Shown piece after piece: positions 15,608-22,841 of a DNA stretch of 22,923 nt. The stretch spans positions 1 to 22,923 of IMG/VR virus record IMGVR_UViG_3300030430_002452; one strand, given 5' to 3'. Origin of the DNA: a virus. The translations under genes were made by a program, and so were the position numbers. The notes beneath the pieces were generated by a model, which was not told the DNA's origin, ran no database searches, and saw only the letters and a program-made list of their open reading frames with translations. How positions within the stretch are numbered: the first letter of the stretch is position 1; each line of letters opens with the position of its first letter.

Positions 15608-15930
15608 AACTCTATGGTTGTTGCTCCTGCTATCTTAATCGTTACTGTGCCAACCTCTGATGTCATCTCAAAACCCTTAGCTAAGGTTCTATCGCCTATA
15701 TCTACCCATTTGTTACCTGTGTAGACTTGTAAAACACCAATTGTGGTGTTCCAAATAATACTGCCTGCATTAAACTGTAAGGTGTTTTTTTCTGCGTCAG
15801 ATATCTGCCTAACATTATCAAGATCCACTGCACCAAGATTAATTTCTAAAATACGGACTAATCTATTAAAAATATCAGAGGAAACGGTGTCAGTAGCTAG
15901 TGGTAGTTGAGTTTGTAAAATCTTACTCAT
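15604..15930 (-). CDS. Short tail fibre/appendage-like protein (108 aa)
   Basis: A small protein with an N-terminal helical part (about 1-50) and a central GSIIWNTTIGVLQVYTGNKW motif (residues 55-74), which is the familiar 'YNTTTxxLQVYxGxxW' beta element of phage tail fibres and appendage proteins, followed by VTIKIAGATTIEL strands. It is much shorter than a whole fibre, so it may be an attachment collar or a subunit that joins another fibre. It lies between the nozzle-like protein and the oxygenase, with ATGA overlaps on both sides. Trimeric beta-structure is expected from the family pattern, not shown here. Confidence 0.7.
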   Translation of the reverse strand: MSKILQTQLPLATDTVSSDIFNRLVRILEINLGAVDLDNVRQISDAEKNTLQFNAGSIIWNTTIGVLQVYTGNKWVDIGDRTLAKGFEMTSEVGTVTIKIAGATTIEL

Positions 15931-17795
15931 CTTTTACCATCTGGTTTTATATCTATTCTTGTAGCTCCTAATCTCCATCCAATTGATAAATTACCGTTGT
16001 TGGTTGCATCATCATCAGATTCAAAACGCAAAGCTATTTGTCTTGAACGACTACGCACAAACACTTGTTGAGTTGTTGCAGATATAGCATTTGTAGAGTT
16101 TGTAGTAAGAGAGTCGCCAGGAAAGTTTCTTGTTTTCAAAACAATGTTCACATTACCGTTGTTATCATCTTGTATAAATTTGTAATCTGGTATTATTCTT
16201 TTCAAAAAGCTAAATTGGTCGCCATCACCTATATCCATATCAGAGCTTTCTATAAACACATTTGTCATAGGAGATCCATCATCATCAAAACCTATTTCTT
16301 GTTTAAATAGATAACTGTTACCAACTGCTCTCGGATAATTTTCTATGCCAGAATCAAGCCAAGCTGTTCTAACCAACTGCCCATAAAACCATAATTTTTC
16401 TACATAGTTATAAATTACATATCTGTCTATTTCACTTGATGAGCTTGAACAGTAGAACCACCCTATTTCACTTTTATCTTTTATAGTAAAAGCATGTATT
16501 TTAAAAGATTGTGATAGGTTAATATCGTTAAAAACATAATTATGCACTGAACAAGGTAAGGTTTGCACAGATCCGTTGTAGACATAAAAATTGTTGTAGC
16601 TCATCCAAAAAACGCCACTAGGGGCTGTTGTTGCAGCTTTTGGCCCTATAAGACCAGTTCCTTCGTTTATAAGGTTTATACCAAAAGTAAAAGGCGGCCC
16701 TATAAACTGCATACTGTAAAGTGCAGTATCTGTCCAAATTAAAGTTTCTTGTCTTGCTTTAACACCACCAATAATCGAAGAGCCGCTTGACAACCTCAAT
16801 GAACCTGCAGTGTTCGTTGTCAAGGGCTCAAAATCTAACTCATTTTCTTGATCACTAAAAGCTACTAACATAGGATCTATCGTCCCTGTTCTGGAAGATC
16901 CAGATATAGGATCTGCACCTAAAACAATCAAATGTCTATCTTTTTCTGATGTTAAGACTTGTAATGCTTTTGTTGGCACTAAATTTGCACCAGATATAGC
17001 TGATAGTTCAACAGCTCTCGTTGATAAACCACCAGATTCTAGCCATCTAAAAATACCACCGTTTCTCTGATTTATAATTAAATTTTCACCAAAGTTGTCA
17101 TGTGTCCATAAACGCATTTGGTTTGTGTCTGATAAAGTTGCAGCTTGTCCAAACGTTCCTATACCCCATCCATTAGCACCCCAACCTGTGCTAGGCATAT
17201 AAATATCTAAACCAACATTAACTTGATATGTACCAACGACTGAAGAGCCACCATTACCGCTATCAGAAGAGTTAGCCGTTACTGTTGTACCACTTGTGTC
17301 TTTAGCTTCAATCGTATAACTGTTTGAATTAACCACAGTAGCTACTTGATATTCTTGATTTAGAACTGCTGCTGTGATATTACCACCAAGCGAAGATGCA
17401 CCACTAAAAGTCACAAAATCATTCTGCACTGCACCATGAGCAGTATCGGTCACTGTAATCGTAGCATCGCCATTACTAGCAGAAAAAGTCACATCACCTG
17501 CCGATGTGGTTAATCTAATCGGTGTGATATCATTAAAAGACCCACCTGACTCTATGTAATACTTTAGATGGCTACCTAATCCTAGGTATTTAGCTCCTTC
17601 TAATGATATCCAAGGATGTAATGCTCTTACCGTGCCTAAGTATGTATTAGATGTAAGTTTCTCCCATCCTCCAAACTTTTCTGGTCTACCTTTACGAAAC
17701 CTGACTAAATTACAGTCAAACCAACCGCCCTCATTATCATATGCGGTGCCCTCTCTGTTAATTCCTGGTCTGAATGTAATCTTTTGTAAAGGCAT
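15927..17795 (-). CDS. Tail nozzle/head-tail stabilisation-like protein (622 aa)
   Basis: The open frame extends to a TTG at 17825, but an ATG at 17795, one base after the endolysin stop, is the more likely start (MPLQKITFRPGINREG). The layout resembles P22 gp10-like (Phage_stabilise) or T7 gp12-like nozzle proteins: an N-terminal LVRFRKGRPEKFGGWEKL segment, beta-rich body with repeated FISxxNFYVYNG-type blades (SYNNFYVYNGSVQTLPC, then RYVIYNYVEKLWFYG) and a C-terminal RSRSRQIALRFESDDDAT strand pair. Residues 98-190 look like an inserted Ig-like domain (TDTAHGAVQNDFVTFSGA, then NSNSYTIEA). It would form the tip of a short tail and close the DNA channel. Assignment is by pattern; a close family match needs an HMM search. 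Confidence 0.62.
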   Translation of the reverse strand: MPLQKITFRPGINREGTAYDNEGGWFDCNLVRFRKGRPEKFGGWEKLTSNTYLGTVRALHPWISLEGAKYLGLGSHLKYYIESGGSFNDITPIRLTTSAGDVTFSASNGDATITVTDTAHGAVQNDFVTFSGASSLGGNITAAVLNQEYQVATVVNSNSYTIEAKDTSGTTVTANSSDSGNGGSSVVGTYQVNVGLDIYMPSTGWGANGWGIGTFGQAATLSDTNQMRLWTHDNFGENLIINQRNGGIFRWLESGGLSTRAVELSAISGANLVPTKALQVLTSEKDRHLIVLGADPISGSSRTGTIDPMLVAFSDQENELDFEPLTTNTAGSLRLSSGSSIIGGVKARQETLIWTDTALYSMQFIGPPFTFGINLINEGTGLIGPKAATTAPSGVFWMSYNNFYVYNGSVQTLPCSVHNYVFNDINLSQSFKIHAFTIKDKSEIGWFYCSSSSSEIDRYVIYNYVEKLWFYGQLVRTAWLDSGIENYPRAVGNSYLFKQEIGFDDDGSPMTNVFIESSDMDIGDGDQFSFLKRIIPDYKFIQDDNNGNVNIVLKTRNFPGDSLTTNSTNAISATTQQVFVRSRSRQIALRFESDDDATNNGNLSIGWRLGATRIDIKPDGKR

Positions 17796-17796
17796 A

Positions 17797-18252
17797 TTAT
17801 ATGTGATGCCACTCTTTGCCTTCAAACAACAAAGACTCTGCTAGTCTTCTGCGCTCTAAACCAGGTAAAACTACTTTCTCTCCGTTAACTCTTGCCTTAT
17901 TCCATTTACGCATTTGATGCGGGACTTCTTCTTTCTTGTTGTCATTTAACACTTTAAGCATAGTGCTATCGTTAAGGTTTGTGGGGCCTAAGTTATAAGT
18001 CCATGCAACTAAGGCATCAAACTCATTCTGATTAAGTGGAACTAATACAGCATCACTTACATAAGCACCATATACAGGTAGCTCTTCGTGCAACCAATCA
18101 TCAGCTTGCTCCTGTGTACAAGTATCACCTTTTTTTACATTTTTAGTTCTACCGTATCCTATAGTCCAAACACCTGCACTGCATTTGTATGCCTCTAATT
18201 CACACCCTTCAAATTTTTTTATTAAACTTGTGCCTTCTTGAGAAATTTCCAT
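17797..18252 (-). CDS. Endolysin, GH24 T4-type lysozyme/muramidase (151 aa)
   Basis: The frame reaches 18303, but ATG 18252 has a strong GAGGAGG site six bases upstream and starts directly at the domain (MEISQEGTSLIKKFEG). The fold motifs are clear: catalytic Glu15 in KKFEG, then AYKCSAGVWTIGYGRT, where Thr30 matches T4 Thr26. The position of T4 Asp20 is Cys24; this substitution occurs naturally in GH24 endolysins and a Cys at that position is tolerated in T4 lysozyme. FDALVAWTYNLG and GLERRRLAE are the usual later motifs. It cleaves peptidoglycan at lysis. No signal peptide or SAR segment is present, so export would need a holin. It follows the o-spanin by one base, and its stop lies one base before the nozzle start. 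Confidence 0.92.
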   Translation of the reverse strand: MEISQEGTSLIKKFEGCELEAYKCSAGVWTIGYGRTKNVKKGDTCTQEQADDWLHEELPVYGAYVSDAVLVPLNQNEFDALVAWTYNLGPTNLNDSTMLKVLNDNKKEEVPHQMRKWNKARVNGEKVVLPGLERRRLAESLLFEGKEWHHI

Positions 18253-18253
18253 A

Positions 18254-18637
18254 TTACTCCTCCTCTTTTGTTGTAGTAACTTCCCTATAATACACAACAA
18301 CATCTTTTAATTCACTTATATACCGTTTAATTTCTTGCATGTTATATGCCATAACTTCGTAATCTGGCACAGTCATAGCTAGAAAAACAAGCTCTCCTTC
18401 TTGATTTTCTATTATTGCAAACTGTTCTTCAAAATTTTCGGGTGTAATGGTAAGCCATCTAACCTCTCTCAAAGATATTTCTCTTGGCATAACAGGTTGT
18501 ACAATCACCCTTTCTAAGGGTTTTGCTGTAACTTCTATTTGTTTAGTTGGAATCAGGCTGCAACTGCAAGCCATCATCAAGATCATCAACAGTGACGCTG
18601 ATTTGCTCGATATCTTCCATAATGTGTTTTGTTCCAT
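18254..18637 (-). CDS. o-spanin-like outer-membrane lipoprotein (127 aa)
   Basis: The N-terminus is a lipoprotein signal: MEQNTLWKISSKSAS, hydrophobic LLMILMMA, then Cys24 (lipobox MMAC; a second Cys26 follows). After lipidation it would be anchored in the outer membrane. The rest is a soluble, strand and helix part with MPREISLREVRWLTITPEN and a Tyr-rich helix near the end (AYNMQEIKRYISELKDVVVY). This overall form recurs beside endolysin genes in marine phages. The start has AGGA eight to nine bases upstream and lies inside the i-spanin gene (95-base overlap in another frame), as in the Rz/Rz1 pairs. It joins i-spanin across the periplasm to fuse the inner and outer membranes in the final lysis step. 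At about 100 mature residues it is longer than lambda Rz1. Confidence 0.78.
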   Translation of the reverse strand: MEQNTLWKISSKSASLLMILMMACSCSLIPTKQIEVTAKPLERVIVQPVMPREISLREVRWLTITPENFEEQFAIIENQEGELVFLAMTVPDYEVMAYNMQEIKRYISELKDVVVYYREVTTTKEEE

Positions 18638-18938
18638 TATTTATTTTCCTTTGCATTTCAACAGGATCAGCTATGATTTTTGCACTTAGCTGATAGTTTT
18701 GTATAAATTCTGTATATCTTAACAATTCTCTTTGTGCTGCTTGACTTTTTTTTGATAATTCACTCATTTGTTTTGTTTGCAAATTAAAATCATTTTGGAG
18801 CGCTGTGATTGCCTCCTCTTGCGTTGCTATGGCACCCTCAAGCGCCTGATTATTTGCACTTAAAACCTTGTTTTGATTGTATAAATAATAAGATGTAAAG
18901 CCTAAAGTAAGTATGATCGCTAATAAAAATTGTTGCAT
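18543..18938 (-). CDS. i-spanin-like protein with N-terminal anchor (131 aa)
   Basis: Rz-like. Residues 4-20 (FLLAIILTLGFTSYYLY) form an N-terminal membrane anchor without a basic cleavage region; residues 22-75 are a long coiled coil (NNQALEGAIATQEEAITAL and on); the end holds AKIIADPVEMQRKINNGTKH, a DPxE-type end segment common in marine phage homologues. It would sit in the inner membrane and reach through the periplasm to the o-spanin. Its start overlaps the previous stop as TAATG, and its last 95 bases overlap the o-spanin start in another frame. Sequence similarity to lambda Rz is not visible; the assignment rests on topology, order and the overlap. Confidence 0.8.
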   Translation of the reverse strand: MQQFLLAIILTLGFTSYYLYNQNKVLSANNQALEGAIATQEEAITALQNDFNLQTKQMSELSKKSQAAQRELLRYTEFIQNYQLSAKIIADPVEMQRKINNGTKHIMEDIEQISVTVDDLDDGLQLQPDSN

Positions 18939-19165
18939 TAAGCGTCCTCAATAATGTAATTCAAGCCAGAGGCACTTCTATACTCTACCACTTTGTCATT
19001 GTCATCCCTAAACTTAAGATGTTTTTCTTTTTGTATTATTATTTTTTTTGAAATATATGTTTTGTCGTCAGAATCACCATACTCTTTGTTAAAGGACACA
19101 GTAATTTTATATCTCGTAGAAAAATACTCGCAAATCCAAATATATAATTTTTTTAGGTATTGCAT
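18938..19165 (-). CDS. Small conserved-type phage protein of unknown role (75 aa)
   Basis: The frame extends to 19219, but the ATG at 19165 overlaps the previous stop as TAATG, the same arrangement as nearby junctions, so the shorter form is preferred. The protein begins with an aromatic/basic helix (MQYLKKLYIWICEYFSTRYK) and continues as beta-rich: ITVSFNKEYGDSDDKTYISK, then KHLKFRDDNDKVVEYRSAS. I recognise the GDSDDxxY pattern as common to small proteins in late regions of marine phages, without a known function. It sits among lysis genes, between the XhlA-like membrane protein and the i-spanin. A lysis accessory role is possible but unsupported. Confidence 0.7.
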   Translation of the reverse strand: MQYLKKLYIWICEYFSTRYKITVSFNKEYGDSDDKTYISKKIIIQKEKHLKFRDDNDKVVEYRSASGLNYIIEDA

Positions 19166-19344
19166 TAGACAAATTTTGATAAAACTATAGAAACTAGAAT
19201 AAATGGGTATACAGCCCATATCATGTTTTCGAGCTTATCAAAGCGTGCCGATCCATCTTCTAGTCTTTGTTCTATATTTTTATATCTGATAGAACATTCT
19301 TTTTCATGTGTTTCTATTTTGTTTAGTGCTTCTTGCGTACTCAT
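19165..19344 (-). CDS. Small XhlA-like membrane protein, candidate holin or lysis accessory (59 aa)
   Basis: The ATG at 19342-19344 overlaps the adenylate cyclase stop as ATGA, and its TAA overlaps the next start. The first 40 residues form a charged helix (QEALNKIETHEKECSIRYKN, then QRLEDGSARFDKLEN), and residues 42-59 form a C-terminal membrane helix (IWAVYPFILVSIVLSKFV). This topology matches XhlA-type hemolysin-like phage proteins that are seen beside endolysins, where a cytoplasmic coiled coil precedes one membrane span. No other holin candidate is obvious in the window and the endolysin has no signal of its own, so this may form or assist the membrane hole. With only one span, its holin status is not certain. 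Confidence 0.72.
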   Translation of the reverse strand: MSTQEALNKIETHEKECSIRYKNIEQRLEDGSARFDKLENMIWAVYPFILVSIVLSKFV

Positions 19345-21086
19345 CTTGTTGTATAAATTGCTAAAGAGTGTTTTTTCCCTTTTACTTTTATTGGTTTTAA
19401 TAATTTTAACTCAAAACTACAAGATTTTTTAGTGTTATGGCCTATTATTATGTCTACGCCCACATCTTTGGTGGCACTTTCAAGTCTTGCTGCAGTATTT
19501 ACTGCATCTCCTATTGCACTATAATCAAAGCGTGTTTCACTACCCATATTACCTATTATGGCTTCTCCAGAATTTATGCCTATACCTATGTCTATTCCTA
19601 AATTGGATTGCTCCATGTCTGCCTTTATTTTCTGCGCTGCTAGTATGGCTCTATTCGCATGATCTTGTAGGTCTATTGGGGCGTTAAAAATAGCCATCAT
19701 TGCATCACCTATATATTTATCAACCATGCCTCCGTGCTCTTTTACTGCATCTGCTTGTATTGTCAGGGCTTTGTTCATAATTCTAGTTACTTCTTCTGGC
19801 TCTAGCTTTTCTGATAAACTTGTAAAGCCTCGTACATCTGTAAATAAAAAGGTGCAATACTTTCTTTCACCACCTAGCTTTAGTAAGTTTGGAGTTTTTT
19901 GCAAAATTGCCACTTGTCTCGGGTCAAGATAATGCTCAAACTGTTTCTTTATCTGTTGTCTAAGTTTGTATTGTTCTTTGAACCGTATATAAAAAGCAGT
20001 AGATCCTGCAATGAATTGTGATATTAAAGACCATGTTACATCTATAAGCAGGCTTTTTTGTATCAAATAATAGCCTAGAGTGCCCGTAGAGAGCATAATT
20101 GTTAAACCTAATGTAATACCTAGGGTTATACCAAAACGGATCAATACAAGCCAAATTAGAGTCACTGTGAGCAAATATATTAGTATCTCAACGGCTAAAG
20201 AGTAATCAGGTATGTATGGACTATCTTGTATTAGAATTGATTCTGCTAAGGCTGCCTGTATTTTATGTGGCTCTAACAGACCAGCAGGCGTAGCAATTTG
20301 TGGCATAACACCTGCAGCAGTAACTCCAACAATAACAAACCTACCATTTACATCCATTTCCTCAAGATCTGTTTGTGGCGTGTCTACCCAACTTATCCAT
20401 TTACGACCTAGACTATCTGTTTTGACTGGCGGTATGCCTCTTATTGATATTTCTTGTATACCATTATCATTGGTTTTTATAATGTAAGTTTTTATGCCAA
20501 ACAAAGATTTATAGATCTGTGTGCCAAAACTAGGTATCCAATCGTTATTAGGAGTTCGTACAAGCAATGGTATTCTTCTGACGAGCTGATCTATGTCAGT
20601 GGGAGCAATGGCCAAACCTTCGTATGAGTTTTGAGTAAGTAGAAGCAGGTTCTCCTTCACTCCCGTGGTCATTATACCACCTTTATCTTCACCTACAACA
20701 ACAGTTCCAGGTGTTGGTGGATACACACCTTTACCATCTTCAAACATAGCAATGACTGAAGGAGCGTATCCCAATGATCTTCCAAAATCTTCATCCCCAC
20801 CCATTCTGTCAGGCTGTGGAAAAGATATTGCCCAACCAACTCCGATAGCGCCACGGCCTAGGATCTCTAAATTTATTTCTGCTAATCTTTGTCGTGGCAA
20901 CGGCCAACCACCTTCTTGTTCAACATCATCTTCAGTAATATTAAGAATCACAAAATTACCTGACGGATCATAGCTTTTGACTAATGCATCAAATGTTCTG
21001 AGTTTTATAATTTCGGTTGGAGTACTTTGAAATATAAGAGGTAGTGATAATAGTAATAACAAAGATAAATAAATTTTATATTTCAT
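19341..21086 (-). CDS. CHASE2-domain class III adenylate cyclase (581 aa)
   Basis: The ATG at 21086 overlaps the FecR stop as TGATG; a TTG one codon earlier is unlikely. Layout: an N-terminal anchor (residues 2-19), a large periplasmic CHASE2 sensor domain (about 25-290), three membrane spans (about 297-370), a short linker with HYLDPRQVA and a class III cyclase domain (about 400-580). Catalytic residues are all present: metal ligands Asp417 (FTDVRGFT) and Asp461, substrate Lys457 (VDKYIGD), Ser523 at the position that is Thr/Ser in class IIIb enzymes, GDAVN with Asn530, and Arg534 for the transition state. It should make cAMP from ATP. FecR-domain proteins are often encoded beside CHASE2 cyclases, and one lies directly upstream. 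Remarkably it is in a phage late operon. Lys457 argues for ATP; cGMP is less likely. Confidence 0.93.
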   Translation of the reverse strand: MKYKIYLSLLLLLSLPLIFQSTPTEIIKLRTFDALVKSYDPSGNFVILNITEDDVEQEGGWPLPRQRLAEINLEILGRGAIGVGWAISFPQPDRMGGDEDFGRSLGYAPSVIAMFEDGKGVYPPTPGTVVVGEDKGGIMTTGVKENLLLLTQNSYEGLAIAPTDIDQLVRRIPLLVRTPNNDWIPSFGTQIYKSLFGIKTYIIKTNDNGIQEISIRGIPPVKTDSLGRKWISWVDTPQTDLEEMDVNGRFVIVGVTAAGVMPQIATPAGLLEPHKIQAALAESILIQDSPYIPDYSLAVEILIYLLTVTLIWLVLIRFGITLGITLGLTIMLSTGTLGYYLIQKSLLIDVTWSLISQFIAGSTAFYIRFKEQYKLRQQIKKQFEHYLDPRQVAILQKTPNLLKLGGERKYCTFLFTDVRGFTSLSEKLEPEEVTRIMNKALTIQADAVKEHGGMVDKYIGDAMMAIFNAPIDLQDHANRAILAAQKIKADMEQSNLGIDIGIGINSGEAIIGNMGSETRFDYSAIGDAVNTAARLESATKDVGVDIIIGHNTKKSCSFELKLLKPIKVKGKKHSLAIYTTR

Positions 21087-22249
21087 CAACCACTCTGTTT
21101 TATAGTAATAACACTACTGCTACCTCCATTAATCTTGATAGTCTTTGAAACACCATCTTGAATTAAAATTACGGTGTAACTTGCAGATACATCTAGATCT
21201 AGTCTAGCAGTGTTATTTACAGATCTTATCAGAGTTAATCTGTCGCCATCTATAAAAGAAATTATCTGAGTTTCTGTATCTTGACCAAACTTAGTTCCTG
21301 CTATGGCAACTGATGTAACATCTTGTTGTAATTGATCCTCTTCTTCAGCAATCTCCAAAGCATCTAAAACATCTAATAAATCTTCAAGAAAATTTACATC
21401 TAAATAATTTATGTCTAATTCTGTAAACTCTAGATCTGCTTCATTGTCTAAAAAGTCCTCATCTAAATAATCTATATCTAGGTCGTTAAAATCCAAAAAA
21501 TCATTTGTATTAAGAATAACTTCTTCAGCTTGCATTTCTACTTGCTCTGGCGGACTTACAATAAGCATGTTGTCAATAATATCTAAAGTTAGATCTAAAA
21601 TTACTGGCTTACTAGGTGCACTCTCAAATACGCTAACAGTAGTGGCTTGAAAAGGTTGATTTAGTATGACGCTGCCCGTTGCAGTAGTTACCTCAATTTC
21701 TCCACTGGAAAGACCATATGCATCTGGTAGCAATATTATTAGTGATGCTCCTAGCTCATTCACTGTGGTTGTAAAGTCAGTGCCACGAATGGCTATGTTC
21801 GCTGTGGGTGTTTTTAACGAGATGTTTTGTTTATCTATTCTATTTAAGTTACCTGTTATAAATCTTGTGGTGCCTAGCGCAAAGGTGAGCGCCATTTTTG
21901 ATTTTGATGGATCTGGGTCATAAATATATTCGTCTATTAAAAGTTGTGAGTGTTCTGTAAGTTTTACTTGGCTATCATCAAGAAAAGTTATAGCCATGCG
22001 GCCATTGTTAGTAATAGCCTCATCGTTATTCTGTATTACAAAATCTAGACTAGCGTCATAAGGTATATCTCTTACAACGCTAGCTGAACCAGAAAGTTCA
22101 GAGATGTCACCAATGTTAACAGCTTGTGCTTGTACCTTGGTCGTTTTGGATAACGCAAATATTGCTATTAGAAGTGTTGCTAATAATCTTAAGGTAATCC
22201 CTTGCCAAAGTAGAAGATTGTGTAACATCAATCGTATTTGAACTGCCAT
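21086..22249 (-). CDS. Secreted FecR-domain protein with acidic repeats (387 aa)
   Basis: The N-terminus has a signal peptide (hydrophobic LRLLATLLIAIFALS, probable cleavage after VQAQA, near residue 43). The start is uncertain: ATG 22249, or ATG 22228, neither with a good ribosome site; the upstream part lies within the curlin-like gene in another frame. Residues 70-165 form a FecR domain (NNGRMAITFLDDSQVKLTEH, then SLKTPTANIAIRGTDFTTTV). Residues 248-308 are acidic repeats rich in LDIDYLDEDFL-type units. The C-terminal 70 residues are beta-rich. It lacks the cytoplasmic anti-sigma part of true FecR, so signalling through a sigma factor is unlikely. Because it directly precedes a CHASE2 cyclase (TGATG), it may bind that sensor domain in the periplasm. 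Alternative: a surface or periplasmic scaffold for the curlin-like protein. Confidence 0.85.
   Translation of the reverse strand: MAVQIRLMLHNLLLWQGITLRLLATLLIAIFALSKTTKVQAQAVNIGDISELSGSASVVRDIPYDASLDFVIQNNDEAITNNGRMAITFLDDSQVKLTEHSQLLIDEYIYDPDPSKSKMALTFALGTTRFITGNLNRIDKQNISLKTPTANIAIRGTDFTTTVNELGASLIILLPDAYGLSSGEIEVTTATGSVILNQPFQATTVSVFESAPSKPVILDLTLDIIDNMLIVSPPEQVEMQAEEVILNTNDFLDFNDLDIDYLDEDFLDNEADLEFTELDINYLDVNFLEDLLDVLDALEIAEEEDQLQQDVTSVAIAGTKFGQDTETQIISFIDGDRLTLIRSVNNTARLDLDVSASYTVILIQDGVSKTIKINGGSSSVITIKQSG
21397..21480 (-). repeat. Direct repeat of 21 bp, period 63 bp, in the FecR acidic region
   Basis: Copies at 21397-21417 and 21460-21480 differ at two positions and encode LDINYLD and LDIDYLD. 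The protein repeat is 21 residues long, from Leu257 to Leu278, and looks like a duplicated acidic, hydrophobic-alternating unit. Such elements could bind calcium or line a beta-sheet; not determined. Confidence 0.75.
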
Positions 22250-22841
22250 CTAAATCTAGATAAAAATAACCACTGTCAGCAGATGTAGTGCCACCGTACC
22301 CGCTACCACTAAAATTTAATGTATTACTGCTACCATTTACATCGACATAGTTGATTGCATTTGCATAATCTATATCAAAATCAAACTCATTACTGCCACC
22401 AGTAACAATCCAATCTAGATCAAGATAAGACGCATCATCATCCTCAGCTACTGCTAAATCAAAGGTGTTACTTGATCCAGTGACATTTATATTCATATTA
22501 ATATAATCTGAGTCGATAAGGCCTGTGCTATCTACAAGTATGTCAAAGACATTACTATCACCTGTAAATTCAAAAAAGCCTGTAAAATTATCGCCATCAA
22601 TAGCATCAGATCTAAATTTATTACTTGCACCAATTTGGTTGATGTCAAGTATCATTGACACACCATCAAGATCCAATGCAGTCATAGTGCCAGATGTGGC
22701 ACTCGTACCACCAATAAGGTTAGATCCGCCTTGTTGCTCTAAATCTATGGTTGCAGAGTTTCCAGTTTGGTTGACATAAATTTCATTGTCCGCAACAACA
22801 GAAAGAGACATAAATAAAAAAATGTTAATTAGTTTCTTCAT
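22116..22841 (-). CDS. Curlin-like secreted repeat protein, putative amyloid (241 aa)
   Basis: A signal peptide (MKKLINIFLFMSLSVVA) leads to DNEIYVNQTGNSATIDLEQQ, the start of the curlin style. The body repeats an SN-hydrophobic element at residues 40, 73, 96, 124, 150, 172, 201 and 226 (for example GASNKF, GDSNVF, GSSNTF, GGSNEF, GSSNTI), spaced 22-33 residues apart, alternating with DLD or FEFT strands. This resembles the SxNxhxxxQ repeats of CsgA/CsgB, but with many aspartates in place of glutamines. Its start overlaps the end of the CsgG-like gene (17 bases) and its end overlaps the FecR start region (134 bases). Exported through CsgG-like pores, it could polymerise on the cell surface. 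Whether it forms amyloid is inference; a plain beta-solenoid or adhesin is the alternative. Confidence 0.82.
   Translation of the reverse strand: MKKLINIFLFMSLSVVADNEIYVNQTGNSATIDLEQQGGSNLIGGTSATSGTMTALDLDGVSMILDINQIGASNKFRSDAIDGDNFTGFFEFTGDSNVFDILVDSTGLIDSDYINMNINVTGSSNTFDLAVAEDDDASYLDLDWIVTGGSNEFDFDIDYANAINYVDVNGSSNTLNFSGSGYGGTTSADSGYFYLDLDGSSNTIDVTQSSTLARDYLKIISNTSNSNICVIQNDQGTSTSC

Noticed and set aside
15927-17825. TTG start at 17825 for the nozzle-like protein
   Set aside because: It would overlap the endolysin by 29 bases; an ATG at 17795 directly follows the endolysin stop.
18938-19219. Longer 93-residue start for the small lysis-region protein
   Set aside because: No ribosome site; ATG at 19165 overlaps the previous stop as TAATG like its neighbours, so the shorter form was chosen.
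21086-22249. Reading the FecR gene as a true iron-sensing FecR with sigma factor control
   Set aside because: No cytoplasmic anti-sigma part, no sigma factor or TonB receptor gene nearby; it has a cleavable signal peptide instead.
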